Shown here: positions 7,757 through 15,713 of the stretch, piece after piece
Position numbering within the stretch: position 1 is the stretch's first letter
How the letters are laid out: each line of letters opens with the position of its first letter
Assembly (NCBI RefSeq): GCF_900021165.1
Contig: NZ_FCOQ01000014.1
Location: 1-34,109 of the forward strand
Direction of reading: 5' to 3'
Length of the DNA stretch: 34,109 bases
DNA from: Paenibacillus phocaeensis
GTDB lineage: Bacteria; Bacillota; Bacilli; Paenibacillales; Paenibacillaceae
The notes under the pieces: generated by a model
The model's database searches: none
Told to the model about the DNA's origin: nothing
Seen by the model: the letters and a program-made list of their open reading frames with translations, nothing else
Translations under genes and position numbers: made by a program

Positions 7757-8200
7757 TTGAAAATTGATCCGGGATACCGGCCGCTCAAAAGCGGCTTGGG
7801 GGTGACTGACAGCCCAGCCAAGCCGGTGCAATCCAAGAGCTTCTCCGATGTGATGCAGCAGCATGGCCAGCAGGCAACCCAAGAAGAGCTGAACCGGAGA
7901 TTTAAGGAAATTCAAATGCAAGGGGACCGGCTTGCCCGGTCCATGACCGTTCGGGAGCTGAAGGCGTACCGGATGATGGTCAAGCGTTTTCTGGAGGATA
8001 CGGTTCGGCGGGGGGTAACCATTAAGGAATCCAAAGGATGGGACCGCCGCGGCCGCGGGAAGCGCTACAAGCTGCTGGATGAAGTCGATGCTGCGCTTCT
8101 GGCGATGGCGGACGAACTGCTGGAGACCGAGCAAGGCAAGATCGAACTGCTGCAAAAAATCGGCGAAATCCGCGGCATGTTGATCAATTTGTGTTTCTAG
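7757..8200 (+). CDS. yaaR: YaaR family protein (DUF327)
   Basis: This protein of about 147 residues matches the YaaR family: a charged helical body with LNRRFKEIQMQGDRLARSMTVRELKAY and the conserved C-terminal GKIELLQKIGEIRGMLIN. Function is not established. The frame can open at GTG 7748, but TTG 7757 has AGGCGGTG six bases upstream and gives MKIDPGYRPL, so it is preferred; the GTG lies inside that binding site. It is 25 bp before holB, as in Bacillus. Confidence 0.88.
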   Translation: MKIDPGYRPLKSGLGVTDSPAKPVQSKSFSDVMQQHGQQATQEELNRRFKEIQMQGDRLARSMTVRELKAYRMMVKRFLEDTVRRGVTIKESKGWDRRGRGKRYKLLDEVDAALLAMADELLETEQGKIELLQKIGEIRGMLINLCF

Positions 8201-8225
8201 CATTGAAAGGACGAGGTCAAACGCA

Positions 8226-9206
8226 ATGTCATTTCAAGAGATCATCGGGCAGGATACGGCCAAACAGCTGCTGCAGAGCAGTCTGAGACGCCGAGAAATC
8301 TCCCATGCCTATCTATTTAGCGGACCGCCTGGAAGCGGGCAGATGGAAATGGCCATGGCCTTCGTCCAGGCGTTGTTCTGCACTCAAGGCGGAGACGACG
8401 CTTGCGGGGAATGTCTAGAGTGCCGCAAGGTGCTGCACGGCAATCATCCCGATTTAATCACGATCAAGCCCGACGGGGCAACGATCAAAATTGAACAAAT
8501 CCGCGACCTTCAACGGATCTTCTCCTATCGTTCGGAGAGCGGAAATCCTAAGGCTTATATCATTGACGAATCTGAAAAAATGACGGTGCAAGCAGCCAAC
8601 AGCCTGCTGAAGTTTCTGGAAGAGCCGCCCTCCCCGGCTGTAGCGATTCTGCTGTCGGACAATGGACGAGCCTTGCTTCCGACGATTCAGTCGCGGGCAC
8701 AGTGGGTTCCTTTCTCGCCGGTGAATCCGGAGACGATGCTCCAAATATTGGCGAATGAGGGATTTTCGTCAATCTTGGCCCGAAGTGCCGTTCATCTCGC
8801 GGCGGGACTGGGGCCGTGCCGGGATTTAATCCAGCAGAATTGGTTTGCAGAAATTAGAAACGTAGTGTTACAATTAGGGAAGGAAATCGCAGGCCGTGGC
8901 GGTTCTCCTTTAATTACGGCGCAGCAAACGTTGTTCAAATCCGGCTTGACCGATCATTTGGACATGTTGTTCAGCCTTTTCCATTTGTGGTTCAAAGATA
9001 TGATCCATGCGCTCTATCATAAACATGATCAGATCGTTTTCATAGATGAGCTTTCGTTTATCAATCAGCATGCCGCCAGCCGCACCGCCGAACAGTGGAT
9101 TGACGCGATGGCCCTGGCTGCAGAGAGCAAGAAGAAACTGCGGCAGCATATGAATGCCAGCCTCTGTGTAGAGCAGTTTTTGATCGCCGTGGATGGACAG
9201 CGATAA
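8226..9206 (+). CDS. holB: DNA polymerase III delta' subunit
   Basis: This 326-residue clamp-loader subunit starts SFQEIIGQDTAKQLL, typical of DnaX/HolB AAA+ proteins. The zinc module is visible as Cys52, Cys60, Cys63 and Cys66. Sensor-type motifs follow in AYIIDESEKMTVQAANSLLKFLEEPP. The P-loop reads GPPGSGQM (33-40): Gln39 replaces the catalytic Lys, so ATP hydrolysis is not expected. That is known for delta' subunits, which act as a rigid stator. It is flanked by yaaR and ricT as in Bacillus. Confidence 0.95.
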   Translation: MSFQEIIGQDTAKQLLQSSLRRREISHAYLFSGPPGSGQMEMAMAFVQALFCTQGGDDACGECLECRKVLHGNHPDLITIKPDGATIKIEQIRDLQRIFSYRSESGNPKAYIIDESEKMTVQAANSLLKFLEEPPSPAVAILLSDNGRALLPTIQSRAQWVPFSPVNPETMLQILANEGFSSILARSAVHLAAGLGPCRDLIQQNWFAEIRNVVLQLGKEIAGRGGSPLITAQQTLFKSGLTDHLDMLFSLFHLWFKDMIHALYHKHDQIVFIDELSFINQHAASRTAEQWIDAMALAAESKKKLRQHMNASLCVEQFLIAVDGQR

Positions 9207-9357
9207 GACCTGCAACAGGATATGACAGATCCGTTCTACTTTCGCATGAAACTTTCTCCCCTGAAAGAGCAGGGATTTACAGTAGCGTCTTATAGAACGC
9301 GCGCTTCGAGGGTAAGCGGTTCATCAGTTTTTTAGAGCTATACGAGGGGGTTAGTTT

Positions 9358-10158
9358 TTGTATACTGTAGTGGGCGTTCGCTTTAAGAAAGCGGGCAAAA
9401 TCTATTATTTCGATCCGCTGGAACTCCCCGTGGAGAAGGATCAAAGCGTGATTGTGGAAACCGCGCGGGGGATCGAATATGGGAAAGTGGTGGTCGGCAA
9501 GAAGAACGTTGGAGAATCCGATGTCGTCCTTCCGCTGAAGAAGGTCATTCGGATCGCTGACGAAGCCGACGCCCGTGTAGTCGAAGAGAACAAGTTTGCG
9601 GCAAAGAATGCGTTTGCCACATGTTTAAATAAAATCAAAGATCATGATTTGAAAATGAAGCTGGTTGACGTCGAGTTTACCTTTGACCGCAATAAGATCA
9701 TTTTCTACTTCACGGCGGAAGGCCGCGTGGATTTTCGCGAGTTGGTGAAGGATTTGGCCAGCATCTTCCGGACCCGGATCGAGCTGAGACAGATCGGCGT
9801 GCGGGACGAAGCCAAGATGCTTGGCGGCATTGGCCCTTGCGGCCGCGTGCTCTGCTGTTCCTCCTGGCTGGGTGATTTTGAGCCGGTATCGATCAAGATG
9901 GCCAAGGATCAGAGCTTGTCGCTGAACCCTACGAAAATTTCCGGATTATGCGGTCGTTTGATGTGCTGCCTGAAGTTTGAGCATGATAACTACGAAAGCA
10001 CCAAAGAAGAGCTTCCATCCGTAGGCAAAATCGTCGTCACTTCGCTGGGAGACGGCAAGGTCGTCGGCCTTAACGCCGGCAGCCGCACCGTGCATGTACA
10101 GCTGTTTGAAATCGGGAAAGTGAAGGAGCTTCCGCTGGACGATGTCGTCCTGAAATAA
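9358..10158 (+). CDS. ricT: RicT (YaaT), PSP1-domain subunit of the Y-complex
   Basis: This 266-residue PSP1-domain protein carries the Cys clusters GPCGRVLCCSSW (about 159-170) and GLCGRLMCC (about 196-204). In Bacillus RicT joins RicA and RicF in a complex with [4Fe-4S] clusters that guides RNase Y cleavage of mRNAs and affects sporulation, biofilm and competence. The start is a TTG at 9358, with GAGGGGG seven bases upstream and no better ATG nearby. The 151-bp gap before it shows no gene or clear terminator. Confidence 0.95.
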   Translation: MYTVVGVRFKKAGKIYYFDPLELPVEKDQSVIVETARGIEYGKVVVGKKNVGESDVVLPLKKVIRIADEADARVVEENKFAAKNAFATCLNKIKDHDLKMKLVDVEFTFDRNKIIFYFTAEGRVDFRELVKDLASIFRTRIELRQIGVRDEAKMLGGIGPCGRVLCCSSWLGDFEPVSIKMAKDQSLSLNPTKISGLCGRLMCCLKFEHDNYESTKEELPSVGKIVVTSLGDGKVVGLNAGSRTVHVQLFEIGKVKELPLDDVVLK

Positions 10159-10205
10159 GAAGATCTTTTCAAGATAGATTTTAGAGATGACTCTGGGGTG
10201 GGAAC

Positions 10206-10577
10206 TTGGAGAACAAGGACATTTTCACAAGTATGCAGGCGCTGGAAACGCAAATGGGCAAAGTACACGGCGATTTGGGCAGCCTCAAGCTGGAGGTCAA
10301 GAAGCTGGTCGAAGAGAACCAGCGGCTTCGCCTCGAAAATGAACAGCTGCGCAAAATATTAAAGCGAGAAAGCGCGGAGGGGCCATTGCCCTTACCGGTA
10401 ACGGAGAGAACCGACAGTCCGGTTCTGGCCGGCAAAGAAGCGATCGATGTCGTCGGCGAAGGCTACGATAATCTGGCGCGTCTTTACCATGAAGGCTTTC
10501 ATATTTGCAACGTTTATTACGGGCATCTGCGCACCGAAGGCGACTGCCTGTTCTGCTTGTCGTTTTTGAATAAATAA
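10206..10577 (+). CDS. yabA: Replication initiation control protein YabA
   Basis: This 123-residue protein has an N-terminal coiled coil (about 8-60, heptad Leu in [20 protein letters not shown]) and a C-terminal zinc motif HICNVYYG...DCLFCLSFL. YabA bridges DnaA and the sliding clamp DnaN to prevent over-initiation. It starts at TTG 10206 behind GGGGTGGGA, and directly follows ricT. A terminator comes right after the stop. Confidence 0.95.
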   Translation: MENKDIFTSMQALETQMGKVHGDLGSLKLEVKKLVEENQRLRLENEQLRKILKRESAEGPLPLPVTERTDSPVLAGKEAIDVVGEGYDNLARLYHEGFHICNVYYGHLRTEGDCLFCLSFLNK

Positions 10578-10579
10578 GG

Positions 10580-10611
10580 AACCGTGGGGGGCGTCCCTGC
10601 GGTTTTTTTTA
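10580..10611 (+). terminator. Terminator of yabA
   Basis: ACCG-TGGGGG-GCG-TCCCTG-CGGT forms an interrupted GC-rich stem followed by eight T's (10603-10610). It ends the ricT-yabA unit before trmN. Confidence 0.85.
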
Positions 10612-10645
10612 AATTTAGGCTGAAAAAAGGATGGAGTTAGGATTC

Positions 10646-11401
10646 ATGAACCCGATACCGATTTATGAGCAGGAACGCATAGACGACTTGCTGACGCATG
10701 ATTTGCATATCATTCAGAGCGATGAAGTGTTCAGCTTCTCGATGGATGCCGTATTGTTGGCCCGGTTTGCCCCGGTGCCGAAGTACGGCAGAGTCCTTGA
10801 TTTATGTACGGGCAACGGGGTGATTCCGCTGCTCCTCTCCACTCGGACGAAAGCGGAGATCGAAGGGATCGAGATTCAGCCGAGGCTGGCGGACATGGCA
10901 AGACGCAGTGTGGAAATGAACGGGCTGACGGACCGGATCCGGATCCACGAGGGGGACCTGCGCGACCTGGTGAAGGTGACGGGTCACGGCGCATATGATG
11001 CCATCACGGTCAATCCGCCCTATATGCCGATGACGGCGGGGGAGACGAAGCTGAATACACATCAGGCGATCGCGAGGCATGAAATTCACTGCAGCCTGGA
11101 GGATGTGGCGTCGGCCGCAATGCGGCTGGTTCGGCCAGGGGGCAAGGTGTCGATGGTCCATAAGCCGCAGCGACTGGGCGAAATTATGACGCTGCTGCGT
11201 CAATATCGATTGGAGCCGAAGGTGATCCGTTTCGTGCATCCCAGGGCTGGAGCGGAAGCGAATATGGTGCTGGTTGAGGCGCTGCGGGACGGCAAGCCGG
11301 ACGTGCGGGTACTGCCGCCGTTGATCGTATATAATGAGAACGGGGAATACTGCGAAGAAATCATGAATATTTATTACGGGCCAAAAGAGGGTAGAGCATG
11401 A
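10646..11401 (+). CDS. yabB: tRNA1(Val) A37 N6-methyltransferase family (YabB/TrmN6)
   Basis: This 251-residue class I methyltransferase has the SAM motif LDLCTGNGVIPLL (about 50-62) and the catalytic NPPY at about 123-126, typical of adenine-N6 modification. The family includes E. coli TrmN6, which methylates A37 of tRNA-Val; the exact target here is inferred. A longer frame starts at 10631, but that ATG sits directly on AAAAAAGG, while ATG 10646 has GGATGGAG at proper distance and gives the usual N-terminus. The stop overlaps the rsmI start (ATGA), implying coupled translation. The GIY-YIG gene yazA, between these genes in Bacillus, is absent. Confidence 0.88.
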   Translation: MNPIPIYEQERIDDLLTHDLHIIQSDEVFSFSMDAVLLARFAPVPKYGRVLDLCTGNGVIPLLLSTRTKAEIEGIEIQPRLADMARRSVEMNGLTDRIRIHEGDLRDLVKVTGHGAYDAITVNPPYMPMTAGETKLNTHQAIARHEIHCSLEDVASAAMRLVRPGGKVSMVHKPQRLGEIMTLLRQYRLEPKVIRFVHPRAGAEANMVLVEALRDGKPDVRVLPPLIVYNENGEYCEEIMNIYYGPKEGRA

Positions 11402-12297
11402 ACGTACAAGTACAGAAGAGTTTTGATTCGTCTTCGGGTGCAGCAACCCAAGCGAGCAGCGGCAAATTGTTTCTGGTAGGTACGCCGATCGGGAACCTGG
11501 AGGACATGACCTACCGGGCTGTCCGTACGCTGCAGGAGGCGGACATCATCGCGGCGGAGGATACGCGGCAGACGCGAAAGCTGTTAACCCATTTCGACAT
11601 CTCTCCGGGTAAATTGCTCAGTTATCATGAGCATAATAAGACCGCCAGCGGTCCGGAACTGATTCGCTTTATAATAGAAGGAAAAAATTTAGCCCTCGTC
11701 AGCGACGCCGGTCTGCCGGCGATTTCGGATCCCGGGAGCGACCTTGTGAAGCTGGCGCTTGAGGCGGGGATTTCGGTGATACCGGTACCGGGAGCCAATG
11801 CGGCATTATCGGCCCTTATCGTTTCCGGACTTCCGACGGAACGCTTTACGTTTCTTGGCTTTTTGCCAAGGGATTCCAAAGAGCGGGAAAGGTTACTGAA
11901 GTCCTTGGAGGATCAGGAAGGCACGATGCTGATGTACGAATCGCCGCATCGGCTTATTCGAACGCTGGAGGCTCTGCTCGAGGTGTGGGGAGATCGGCGG
12001 ATCGTGCTGGCAAGAGAATTGACGAAGCGGTATGAGGAAATGGCGCGCGGGACGATTCAGGATTGCCTTGCCTGGCTGCAGGAGCACCCGCCGTTAGGTG
12101 AATATTGCCTGGTCGTAGAAGGAGCGCATCCGGATGTGGTGAAAGAAAAGCGGGATGCCTGGTGGCAGGCGCTTACGGTGGAGGAGCATGTCCGGCATTA
12201 TGAAGCCGAAGAAGGGGTGTCTCGGAAGGAGGCGATGAAAAAAACAGCGGCCGATCGGGGCGTAGCCAAACGGGATATCTATAACCAGCTGCTATAG
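11398..12297 (+). CDS. rsmI: 16S rRNA C1402 2'-O-methyltransferase RsmI
   Basis: This 299-residue SAM enzyme of the tetrapyrrole-methylase fold has the signature LFLVGTPIGNLEDMTYRAVRTL and AAEDTRQTRKLL (about 24-65), followed by SDAGLPAISDPG and PGANAALSALIVSGL. It methylates the ribose of C1402 in the 16S decoding centre; KsgA, encoded 5.5 kb downstream, modifies the same small subunit. The start overlaps trmN by 4 bp. The first 20 residues are a Ser/Gln-rich extension before the conserved core. Length is close to the family norm. Confidence 0.96.
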   Translation: MNVQVQKSFDSSSGAATQASSGKLFLVGTPIGNLEDMTYRAVRTLQEADIIAAEDTRQTRKLLTHFDISPGKLLSYHEHNKTASGPELIRFIIEGKNLALVSDAGLPAISDPGSDLVKLALEAGISVIPVPGANAALSALIVSGLPTERFTFLGFLPRDSKERERLLKSLEDQEGTMLMYESPHRLIRTLEALLEVWGDRRIVLARELTKRYEEMARGTIQDCLAWLQEHPPLGEYCLVVEGAHPDVVKEKRDAWWQALTVEEHVRHYEAEEGVSRKEAMKKTAADRGVAKRDIYNQLL

Positions 12298-12342
12298 GTC
12301 TCCATCTCTCTCCGAGATTAGACAGAATTAACCAAATAGACG

Positions 12343-12386
12343 AAAAAAAGGGGCCTTCACTAGGCCGGGTTCTAGCCTAGGAAGGC
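12343..12386 (-). terminator. Terminator of abrB (minus strand)
   Basis: GCCTTC-a-CTAGGC (12353-12365) pairs with GCCTAG-GAAGGC (12375-12386), a 12-bp stem with one bulge. On the minus strand it is followed by CCC and seven T's, so it terminates abrB. On the plus strand no T-run follows, so rsmI is not clearly terminated by it. Confidence 0.9.
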
Positions 12387-12450
12387 GCCAAGGAGATATG
12401 AAAAAGGTTAGAATTAACAGTTTCAGTAAATCTATTATATACTATAATTC

Positions 12451-12705
12451 TTAATTTGTCACAGGGGTAGGAAGCTCAGTAATGCATTCGTGGCAAACAA
12501 TTTTGCCTTTGAAGTAAGTTACGTTCTCGGCATTGCCGCAGAAGATGCAAGCCGGCTCATATTTCTTCAGCATGATCCGTTCACCGTCTACATAAATTTC
12601 GAGCGCGTCTTTCTCTCCGATCCCCAGTGTGCGGCGCAATTCGATCGGAATTACGACACGGCCCAATTCGTCTACTTTTCTTACGATACCTGTGGATTTC
12701 ATCAT
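12451..12705 (-). CDS. abrB: Transition-state regulator AbrB, with Cys-rich C-terminus
   Basis: This 84-residue protein has a nearly canonical AbrB N-terminal DNA-binding domain (residues 2-49: STGIVRKVDELGRVVIPIEL, EKDALEIYVD). AbrB represses post-exponential and sporulation genes in Firmicutes. The C-terminus differs from B. subtilis AbrB: Cys53-x2-Cys56 and Cys71-x2-Cys74 form a possible zinc site, whereas B. subtilis has a 40-residue multimerisation domain. The start is the first of two ATGs, with GAGAGGGG 11 bases upstream. Promoter 12778-12806 and a Spo0A box in the leader indicate the classical Spo0A repression. Confidence 0.92.
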   Translation of the reverse strand: MMKSTGIVRKVDELGRVVIPIELRRTLGIGEKDALEIYVDGERIMLKKYEPACIFCGNAENVTYFKGKIVCHECITELPTPVTN

Positions 12706-12747
12706 ATTGATGATTGCCCCTCTCGCTATAAATTGGAATTGTCATTA

Positions 12748-12754
12748 TTCGACA
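12748..12754 (-). promoter_or_regulatory. Candidate Spo0A box in the abrB leader
   Basis: On the minus strand this reads TGTCGAA, a perfect 0A box. It lies about 17-23 bases downstream of the expected abrB transcription start, where phosphorylated Spo0A represses abrB in B. subtilis. Confidence 0.65.
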
Positions 12755-12777
12755 TGATTCTATCTTTTATGATTTTT

Positions 12778-12806
12778 ATAATACCAACCATTGCCAGATT
12801 AGTCAA
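12778..12806 (-). promoter_or_regulatory. Sigma-A promoter of abrB
   Basis: On the minus strand TTGACT (12806-12801) and TATTAT (12783-12778) are 17 bp apart, each one base from consensus. The predicted start is near 12771, giving a leader of about 65 bases to the ATG at 12705. Confidence 0.75.
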
Positions 12807-12902
12807 CCTATTTATGGTATAGTTCAATATTATTTCTAAATTATTGCGATACATAACACCCGAAAACGTTACTAAACCTAGCAAGTTAACAATATTCTAT
12901 AA

Positions 12903-12952
12903 TTCGACATTTTGGAAATCTAAAATTTGACACATTACGACATTATTCGACA
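12903..12952. promoter_or_regulatory. Cluster of Spo0A-box-like sites upstream of the HD gene
   Basis: Four related heptamers lie at 12903 (TTCGACA), 12926 (TTTGACA), 12936 (TACGACA) and 12946 (TTCGACA). The outer two are perfect 0A boxes read on the minus strand and the inner two have one mismatch each. The last three are exactly 10 bp apart, one helical turn, so the same face would be presented. TTGACA at 12927-12932 may also be a -35 for the HD gene. The rest of 12706-13019 is AT-rich and non-coding. Confidence 0.55.
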
Positions 12953-13019
12953 TAACCTGCCTTGTTCAGTCAGGATTCAGCTTTTATCACCTAAATTACG
13001 GATAAAGGAGTGTTGATTT

Positions 13020-14309
13020 ATGCATCGACAGCTTCGGGAAGAGAAAGTGTTCAAGGATCCCGTACATAATTATATTCATGTACAGGACGAATTGATCTGG
13101 TCGCTCATTAATACGCCGGAGTTCCAGCGTCTGCGCCGCATTCGTCAGCTCGGGACGTCTTATTTGACCTTCCATGGTGCCGAACACAGCCGCTTCTCGC
13201 ATTCGCTTGGCGTTTATGAGATTACGCGCCGAATTATTTCGCAGTTTGAACGAAGCGGGTACGCGGATTGGCCCCGCGGGGATAAATTAGTGGCGTTGTG
13301 CGCGGCGTTGCTGCACGATTTGGGGCACGGTCCGTTTTCCCATTCTATAGAAGAAGCGTTTCAGATGCACCACGAGGATTGGACCTGCAAAATTATATTG
13401 GGCGACACCGAGGTAGGCGCCGTCATGCGCGAGGTGTCTCCGGATTTTCCGGACAAGGTGGCTGCAGTGATTCGCAAGGATTACGAGAATCCGATTGTGG
13501 TCAACCTGGTTTCAAGCCCGTTGGATGCGGATCGTATGGATTATTTACTCCGGGATGCTTATTTTACCGGTGTGAATTACGGCACGATTGATATGGACCG
13601 GATTCTCCGGATGCTCCGGCCCTACCAGGGGCGGGTGGTTGTGAAGGAATCGGGGATGCACGCGGTGGAGGATTATCTGATGTCGCGTTACCAGATGTAT
13701 TGGCAAGTGTATTTCCACCCGGTGACGCGGAGCTCGGAGATCATTCTTCGGCAGATCCTGCGCCGCGCCAAGGAATTGTATCGGAGCGGACATTCCTTTG
13801 GTTTCCTTCCGCATCCGCTGCCGGATTTATTCCGGGGCAACATCGGCGTCGCCGATTACTTGCAGCTTGACGAGGCGCTGATGCAGACGGCGTTCATGCA
13901 ATGGACGAGGGAGCAGGATGGGCTGTTAAGCGATTTGTGCTCCCGATTTTTGAATCGCAAATTGTATAAATATGTAGAATTGGATACACCGGAGCTGGAA
14001 ATGCTGGAGGAGATTCGAGGAGCCTTTACGCAAGTTGGGCTGCACCCGGAATATGACATGGAAATTGATTTTCCGACCGATCTGCCGTATGATGTGTTCC
14101 GTCCGGACGAAGGGGTCCGCCAGAAGCAAATCTTGCTGTTGGACCGCCAGGAGCGAGTGCGGGAAATTTCCGAAGTCTCGGATATCGTGCGATCCATCAG
14201 CGGTTTGCACCGGGGCAAAACGCATTTGTACTATCCGGATAATAAACTGGTTGCCGTTATGGACCGTCTGCCTGCGGCGGTAGCCCGTATTTTCGAACAA
14301 CGGAATTAG
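13020..14309 (+). CDS. HD-domain phosphohydrolase (YwfO-like, dNTPase family)
   Basis: This 429-residue metal-dependent HD hydrolase closely resembles B. subtilis YwfO and its relatives with dNTP triphosphohydrolase activity. Visible are FKDPVHNYIHV, TPEFQRLRRIRQLGT, AEHSRFSHSLGVYE (His56, His61), the HD pair at 99-100 in LLHDLGHGPFSHS, and the last metal ligand in SSPLDADRMDYLLRD (about 168). It probably hydrolyses deoxynucleoside triphosphates; allosteric control is typical of the family but cannot be read here. AAAGGAG precedes the ATG. In B. subtilis metS lies between abrB and yabD; here this gene takes that place, 17 bp before tatD, and its stop overlaps tatD's ribosome binding site. Confidence 0.92.
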   Translation: MHRQLREEKVFKDPVHNYIHVQDELIWSLINTPEFQRLRRIRQLGTSYLTFHGAEHSRFSHSLGVYEITRRIISQFERSGYADWPRGDKLVALCAALLHDLGHGPFSHSIEEAFQMHHEDWTCKIILGDTEVGAVMREVSPDFPDKVAAVIRKDYENPIVVNLVSSPLDADRMDYLLRDAYFTGVNYGTIDMDRILRMLRPYQGRVVVKESGMHAVEDYLMSRYQMYWQVYFHPVTRSSEIILRQILRRAKELYRSGHSFGFLPHPLPDLFRGNIGVADYLQLDEALMQTAFMQWTREQDGLLSDLCSRFLNRKLYKYVELDTPELEMLEEIRGAFTQVGLHPEYDMEIDFPTDLPYDVFRPDEGVRQKQILLLDRQERVREISEVSDIVRSISGLHRGKTHLYYPDNKLVAVMDRLPAAVARIFEQRN

Positions 14310-14326
14310 GAGGATGACGATTCGTT

Positions 14327-15100
14327 ATGTTATTTGATACGCATACGCATTTGGACGCTCCCCAATTTGACGCGGACCGCGAGGAAGTGATTGCGCGCGC
14401 CGTGGAGCAAGGGGTTACGCGAATGATTAATATCGGATTTAACCGGGAGACGATCCCTTCCACGATGAAGCTGGCGGAGACGTATGACTTCATCTACGCC
14501 GCCGTTGGCTGGCATCCGCAGGATGCGATTACGATGCAGGAAGGCGATTTGGACTGGATCGCTGAATTGTGCAAGCATGAGAAGGTGGTAGCGATCGGGG
14601 AAATTGGGCTGGACTATTATTGGGACACCTCTCCAAAGGACGTTCAGCATGAAGTTTTCCGCAAACAAATTGGACTGGCCCGCAGCTTGGGAATGCCGAT
14701 TTCGATCCATAATCGCGACGCCCATGAGGACGTGGTGCGCATCCTCCGCGAGGAGAAGGCCAACGAAGTTGGCGGCGTAATGCACTCCTTCTCCGGCAGT
14801 TGGGAAATTGCCAAAATGTGTCTGGATTTGGGATTTCATTTGTCGTTTGGTGGACCCATTACGTTTAAAAATGCAAAGCAGCCGAAGGAAGTGTTGGCCA
14901 AGACGCCGATGGACCGATTGCTGATTGAAACGGATTCCCCTTATTTAACACCGCATCCATATCGTGGGAAGCGAAACGAGTCTGCGCACGTTCGATTGGT
15001 AGCGGAAATGGCAGCCGAGCTTAAAGGGGTGACTTTTGAGGAAATCGCGGAAATTACGACCCGGAATGCAATGGAACGATTTGGAATCTCGAGAATTTGA
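14327..15100 (+). CDS. tatD: TatD family metal-dependent DNase (YabD)
   Basis: This 257-residue TIM-barrel hydrolase has the metal ligands His6 and His8 (FDTHTHLD), Glu in AIGEIGLDYYW, His in SIHNRDAHED and Asp in LIETDSPYLTPHP. TatD proteins are divalent-metal DNases acting on 3' ends in repair and DNA turnover. AGGAGG lies 13 bases before the ATG, rather far. It is probably co-transcribed with the HD gene. No clear terminator follows. Confidence 0.95.
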   Translation: MLFDTHTHLDAPQFDADREEVIARAVEQGVTRMINIGFNRETIPSTMKLAETYDFIYAAVGWHPQDAITMQEGDLDWIAELCKHEKVVAIGEIGLDYYWDTSPKDVQHEVFRKQIGLARSLGMPISIHNRDAHEDVVRILREEKANEVGGVMHSFSGSWEIAKMCLDLGFHLSFGGPITFKNAKQPKEVLAKTPMDRLLIETDSPYLTPHPYRGKRNESAHVRLVAEMAAELKGVTFEEIAEITTRNAMERFGISRI

Positions 15101-15216
15101 GAGCAAATGGGACGAAAAAAAGAGGATTTCGGAAAGATTAATGCTTTTTAACCCTTAAAAACGAGATCATTACATTTTTTTAACCATTTATTAAAAAAAA
15201 CGTGGTTGATTCGTGC

Positions 15217-15246
15217 TTTACAACCTGCATCGAAACAGGATAGAAT
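15217..15246 (+). promoter_or_regulatory. Candidate sigma-A promoter of the riboswitch transcript
   Basis: TTTACA (15217-15222) and TAGAAT (15241-15246) are 18 bp apart, each one mismatch from consensus. Transcription would start near 15253, about 65 bases before the riboswitch core. The preceding gap (15101-15216) is A/T-rich with no gene. Confidence 0.5.
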
Positions 15247-15318
15247 CTTTTCAGTATCGATTTGGTTCGTTCCGGATGGACAAATTGAACCACTCGATGC
15301 TTGGTTCCATGAACCAGT

Positions 15319-15510
15319 CTCGCTGAATCTCCTTCGCCGGAGAACGGGGGAACCAATGCGGGCAGCGGTTGGCAGAAGCCAGTTGCGCCGGCATTTGATT
15401 TCTTTACCAGGGTCTATGGGGTGAATTCGAGGTCATTGCGCCATGAGCGAATGAACTGAGAAAGGGCGGCTCTCTTTCGCCCGAACCCGACAGCTAACCT
15501 CGTAAGCGTA
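15319..15510 (+). ncRNA. c-di-AMP riboswitch (ydaO-yuaA class)
   Basis: The conserved 3' block of the ydaO-yuaA class is clear: CGCCCGAACCC (15478-15488) followed by CAGCTAACCTCGTAAGCG (15491-15508). The 5' part has CGCTGAATC (15321-15329), whose CGCT can pair with AGCG at the 3' end as P1, then a GGGGGAACC block (15346-15354) and GGGGTGAATTCGAGGTC further on. This class binds c-di-AMP, which promotes termination and lowers expression of cell-wall and osmolyte genes. A terminator at 15551-15603 and the wall protein yabE at 15970 fit. The reading frame 15206-15424 overlaps the RNA and is rejected as a gene. Exact ends are approximate. Confidence 0.88.
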
Positions 15511-15550
15511 TAAGAGAGGTCACTCGTGCAGCTATTACACCCAGACAAAC

Positions 15551-15603
15551 AAGAAGCCACGAAGGAGTTCCTCTAACTCTTTCTTTAGGCTTCTTTTGTT
15601 TTG
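15551..15603 (+). terminator. Riboswitch-associated intrinsic terminator
   Basis: AAGAAGCC (15551-15558) pairs with GGCTTCTT (15588-15595), with an inner stem GAGTT/AACTC, followed by TTGTTTTG. It lies 40 bases after the riboswitch core, so it is the likely expression platform. Confidence 0.8.
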
Positions 15604-15713
15604 AATAAAAGTAATAGGGTCATCATACTGTTGGTAAACAGGAGGTGACGATCGCAAGAGAGACTGGATCAGGATGCAAAACGGCTTGGGCTTAATTTTT
15701 TAAAATAAGAGTC
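15604..15713 (+). other. Spacer with a strong Shine-Dalgarno but no obvious start
   Basis: This stretch between the riboswitch terminator and repeat B2 has a perfect AGGAGGTGA at 15640-15648, but no ATG, GTG or TTG 5-10 bases after it. GTG at 15645 inside the site opens 16 codons, and ATG 15674 opens 9 codons ending in TAA. GAATA (15603-15607) and CATACTG (15624-15630), 16 bp apart, resemble a forespore promoter with tight spacing. It may be a gene remnant or a leader peptide. Confidence 0.3.

Noticed and set aside
8322..8346. Degenerate P-loop in holB as a sign of a broken gene
   Set aside because: Loss of the catalytic Lys is a known property of delta' subunits; the rest of the gene is intact.
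12490..12822. 110-codon plus-strand frame opposite abrB
   Set aside because: It is antisense to abrB and its promoter, both of which are well supported.
15206..15424. 72-codon open frame after tatD
   Set aside because: It overlaps the ydaO-type riboswitch, has no ribosome binding site and resembles no family.
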